A stretch of 27,122 nt of DNA, taken from NCBI GenBank assembly GCA_023435305.1, contig JAEYRV010000038.1:1-27122 (forward strand), written 5' to 3'. The notes under the pieces were generated by a model. The model was not told where the DNA came from. It did not search any database and was given only the letters and a program-made list of their open reading frames with translations. Shown piece after piece: positions 24,384-27,122 of this stretch. The position numbers were made by a program, and so were the translations under genes. Source of the DNA: Bacillota bacterium (GTDB taxonomy: Bacteria; Bacillota; Clostridia; Acetivibrionales; DTU013). The stretch's first letter is position 1; every line of letters begins with the position of its first letter.

Positions 24384-27032
24384 ATGAAAGAAATAAAGGA
24401 GCTTGCAAAAACCTATGATCCGTCGCAGGTGGAAGACCGCCTGTACACAGAATGGATGGAAAACGGATACTTCCATGCCGTGCCGGACAGCGAAAAAACA
24501 CCTTATACGATAGTGATACCGCCGCCGAACATCACAGGACAGCTCCACATGGGGCATGCCCTTGACAATACGCTGCAGGATATACTCATCAGGTGGAAGA
24601 GGATGCAGGGCTACAGCGCGCTGTGGCTGCCGGGCACAGACCATGCCAGTATAGCCACCGAAGCCAAGATCGTTGAGAGCATGGCTAAAGAGGGGATCAA
24701 AAAAGAAGATCTGGGAAGGGAAAAATTCCTGGAGAGAGCGTGGGAGTGGAAAAAAGTATACGGCGGCAGGATCGTTGAGCAGCTCAAGAAGCTGGGCAGC
24801 TCATGCGACTGGGAGCGTGAAAGGTTCACCATGGACGAAGGCCTTTCAAATGCCGTGCTGGAGGTTTTTGTCAATCTCTATAAAAAGGGCCTGATCTACA
24901 GGGGAGACCGCATAATCAACTGGTGTCCCAAATGCAGCACATCCATATCTGATGCGGAGGTCGAATATGAAGAGCAGGAGGGTAACTTCTGGCATCTGAA
25001 GTATCCCGTAAAGGACAGCAGCGAGTTTATTATTGTTGCAACAACAAGGCCTGAAACCATGCTCGGAGATACTGCAGTCGCTGTTAATCCCGAGGACGAA
25101 AGGTACGCCGGGTTGATCGGCAAAACAGTTGTACTGCCTCTTATGAACAGAGAAATTCCAATCATTGCTGACTCGTATGTCGATAAAGACTTTGGTACAG
25201 GTGCGGTCAAAATAACGCCGGCCCATGATCCAAATGACTTTGAAGTGGGTCTGCGCCACAACCTGCCGCAGATACGCGTAATGGACGACAGAGCGAAAAT
25301 GAACGAAGCTGCAGGCAAGTATGCCGGCATGGACAGATATGAGGCTCGTAAAAAGATCATCGAGGATTTGAAGGAGCTTGACCTCCTAGTTAAGATCGAA
25401 GGTCACAAGCACAATGTCGGAACCTGTTATAGGTGTAATACGGTTATTGAGCCGATTATGTCCAGACAGTGGTTCGTCAAGATGAAACCGCTGGCAGAAC
25501 CTGCAATCGATGCTGTGCGCAACGGCACTATTAAGTTCGTGCCCGACAGATTTTCAAAGATATATTATAATTGGATGGAAAATATACAGGATTGGTGCAT
25601 ATCCAGACAGCTGTGGTGGGGCCACAGGATACCTGCATACTATTGCCGCGAATGCGGAGAGATGATAGTTGCAAAGGATCATCCGGATATATGTCCTAAG
25701 TGTGGTTCATCAAGGATCGAGCAGGATCCCGATACGCTTGACACCTGGTTCAGTTCGGCTCTGTGGCCTTTCTCAACGCTGGGCTGGCCTGAGAAGACCA
25801 GGGATCTGGAATATTTCTATCCGACAAATGTGCTGGTCACAGGATATGACATCATTTTCTTCTGGGTTGCCCGTATGATTTTCTCGGGACTCGAACACAT
25901 GGGTAAAGAGCCATTCAGCCATGTATTCATACACGGTATCGTCAGAGACGCTCAAGGCAGGAAGATGAGCAAATCCCTCGGAAACGGCATCGATCCTCTT
26001 GAGGTCATTTCACAGTATGGCACAGATGCGTTGAGATTTGCCCTGACCATTGGCAATTCACCCGGAAACGACCTGAGGTTCTCGACTGAGAAGGTGGAAT
26101 CCAGCAGAAACTTCGCTAATAAGATATGGAATGCGACAAGATTTGTTTTGATGAATTTTGATGAAGATGTAGACTTTATTAAGGTCGACACGACAAAATT
26201 CACGACTCCCGACAAGTGGATACTCAGCAGGGTCAACACTCTGGCAAAAGAGGTCACAGAGAACCTTGAAAACTATGAGCTTGGCATAGCCTTGCAGAAA
26301 GTTTATGAGTTTATCTGGGAGGAATTCTGTGACTGGTATATCGAGCTAGTGAAGCCCAGGCTCTTTGACAGAGAAGACGAAACCAGGCTTGAAGCACAGT
26401 GGGTGCTGAATCATGTGCTGGGCACAGCCATGAAGCTGCTCCACCCCTATATGCCCTTTGTAACAGAGGAGATATACAGCCACCTGATCAACAATGATGA
26501 GAGCATAATGATCTCGGCATGGCCAACATATGATGAGAAACTGCACTACCCCGAGGCTGAGAAGGATATGCAGCTGATCATGGATGCCATAAAGGCCGTC
26601 AGGAACATCAAGGTTGAAATGAATGTTCCGCCGTCAAGGAAAAACAAGCTGATATTTGTAGCAGGACCTGCTGAAAGTGCGATATTGGGAAGCGGGACCA
26701 AGTTCTTCGAACGTCTGGCTGGCGCATCTGAAATAAAGGTGCAGCCGGACAAATCGGGCATACCTTCGGATGCCGTATCTGCTGTAATAGCAGGAGCAGA
26801 AATATTTATACCGCTGGAGGATCTGGTCGACATCAAGAAGGAACTCGAAAGGCTGGAGAAGGAAAAAGCCAACCTGGAGAAGGAACTGGAAAGAGTCGAC
26901 AGCAAGCTCAACAATGAGGGCTTTGTTGCGAAGGCCCCAGCGAAGCTGATAGAAGAAGAGAAGGCCAAAAAGGCCAAGTATACCGACATGTACGAGAAGC
27001 TTCAGGAGCGCATCGCCAGTTTGAAAAAATAG
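24384..27032 (+). CDS. valS: Valyl-tRNA synthetase
   Basis: Class I aminoacyl-tRNA synthetase that charges tRNA-Val in the cytoplasm, 882 residues. The HIGH-type motif is PPPNITGQLHMGH (residues 55-58 HMGH) and the KMSKS motif is complete (527-531). The editing domain carries TTRPETMLGDTAVAV. Paired cysteines (NWCPKC, GTCYRC, YYCRECG..CPKCG) fit the zinc-binding forms seen in many bacteria. The C-terminal ~70 residues form the long coiled coil (KKELERLEKEKANLEKELE) typical of ValS. I chose the ATG at 24384 because AGGAGG lies upstream; an in-frame ATG at 24366 would place that site inside the gene. It is under T-box control together with the small membrane protein before it. Confidence 0.97.
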   Translation: MKEIKELAKTYDPSQVEDRLYTEWMENGYFHAVPDSEKTPYTIVIPPPNITGQLHMGHALDNTLQDILIRWKRMQGYSALWLPGTDHASIATEAKIVESMAKEGIKKEDLGREKFLERAWEWKKVYGGRIVEQLKKLGSSCDWERERFTMDEGLSNAVLEVFVNLYKKGLIYRGDRIINWCPKCSTSISDAEVEYEEQEGNFWHLKYPVKDSSEFIIVATTRPETMLGDTAVAVNPEDERYAGLIGKTVVLPLMNREIPIIADSYVDKDFGTGAVKITPAHDPNDFEVGLRHNLPQIRVMDDRAKMNEAAGKYAGMDRYEARKKIIEDLKELDLLVKIEGHKHNVGTCYRCNTVIEPIMSRQWFVKMKPLAEPAIDAVRNGTIKFVPDRFSKIYYNWMENIQDWCISRQLWWGHRIPAYYCRECGEMIVAKDHPDICPKCGSSRIEQDPDTLDTWFSSALWPFSTLGWPEKTRDLEYFYPTNVLVTGYDIIFFWVARMIFSGLEHMGKEPFSHVFIHGIVRDAQGRKMSKSLGNGIDPLEVISQYGTDALRFALTIGNSPGNDLRFSTEKVESSRNFANKIWNATRFVLMNFDEDVDFIKVDTTKFTTPDKWILSRVNTLAKEVTENLENYELGIALQKVYEFIWEEFCDWYIELVKPRLFDREDETRLEAQWVLNHVLGTAMKLLHPYMPFVTEEIYSHLINNDESIMISAWPTYDEKLHYPEAEKDMQLIMDAIKAVRNIKVEMNVPPSRKNKLIFVAGPAESAILGSGTKFFERLAGASEIKVQPDKSGIPSDAVSAVIAGAEIFIPLEDLVDIKKELERLEKEKANLEKELERVDSKLNNEGFVAKAPAKLIEEEKAKKAKYTDMYEKLQERIASLKK

Positions 27033-27044
27033 GTGCGCCGCTGG

Positions 27045-27122
27045 GCGCGGGGCGCGGGGTGCGAGGCGCGAGGCGCGGGACGCGGGGCGCGGGGTGCGGG
27101 ACGCGAGGCGCGGAGCGCAGGG
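27045..27122. repeat. GC-rich 7-bp tandem repeat running off the window end
   Basis: Eleven consecutive 7-base units with the consensus GCGCGGG (variants GTGCGAG, ACGCGGG and others) begin 13 bases after the valS stop and continue to the last base. Regular GGG runs on the plus strand could form G-quadruplexes. The total length is unknown because the window ends inside the array. No terminator for valS is visible before it. Confidence 0.9.

Overview
The window looks like a chromosomal segment of a low-to-moderate GC, plant-sugar-using member of the Clostridia. The grounds are strong GGAGG-type ribosome binding sites, TTGACA/TATAAT-type promoters with 17-base spacers, a T-box leader on valS, an S-layer-homology (SLH) surface protein, a ROK-type xylose regulator, and YmaF and DUF1540 small proteins. 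The exact genus cannot be settled from the sequence alone.

Layout. 1-1245: a perfect 24-bp hairpin abuts a gene with no proper start, whose protein resembles a type I restriction specificity subunit joined to a HEPN-like helical domain. 1246-1778: non-coding, with degenerate repeats and a terminator. 1779-7410 (minus): two large exported proteins, an SLH-anchored TM1410/GH114-like protein with RTX-like repeats and a lipoprotein alpha/beta-hydrolase esterase. 7739-8059 (minus): a His-rich YmaF protein. 8252-8863 (plus): a PilZ (c-di-GMP) protein, ending 3 bases from a large cyclic-nucleotide-binding-like protein (8867-11362, minus). 11466-13097 (minus): peptide chain release factor 3, divergent from a TGS/uridine-kinase-like protein (13238-14953, plus). 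15233-15412 (minus): a DUF1540 peptide. 16002-20270 (plus): the xylose operon xylB-xylR-xylA. 20341-21150: about 800 bases without a convincing gene, holding a MITE-like element and a second, larger inverted-repeat structure. 21168-21692 (plus): an amidase-like protein. 21711-23561 (minus): cheW, then argJ. 23670-27032 (plus): a valine T-box leader, a small membrane protein and valS. The window ends inside a GC-rich 7-bp tandem repeat.

How the genes work together. XylA isomerises xylose to xylulose, XylB phosphorylates it for the pentose phosphate pathway, and the ROK protein is the probable xylose-responsive regulator. The surface glycosidase-like protein and the lipoprotein esterase fit extracellular polysaccharide processing. 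PilZ and CheW proteins point to c-di-GMP and chemotaxis signalling encoded elsewhere. ValS and the small membrane protein sit together downstream of the T-box and so should both respond to uncharged tRNA-Val.

The most distinctive property of the window is the number of short tandem and inverted repeats in or beside genes (periods of 7, 17, 21, 40, 41 and 48 bases). I did not find a clear new multi-gene system. The best candidates for a second look are the truncated specificity/HEPN gene, the repeat-expanded 3' end of the TGS-kinase gene, the oppositely oriented 41-bp arrays before xylB, the long inverted repeat at 20702-21068, and the T-box-controlled membrane peptide.
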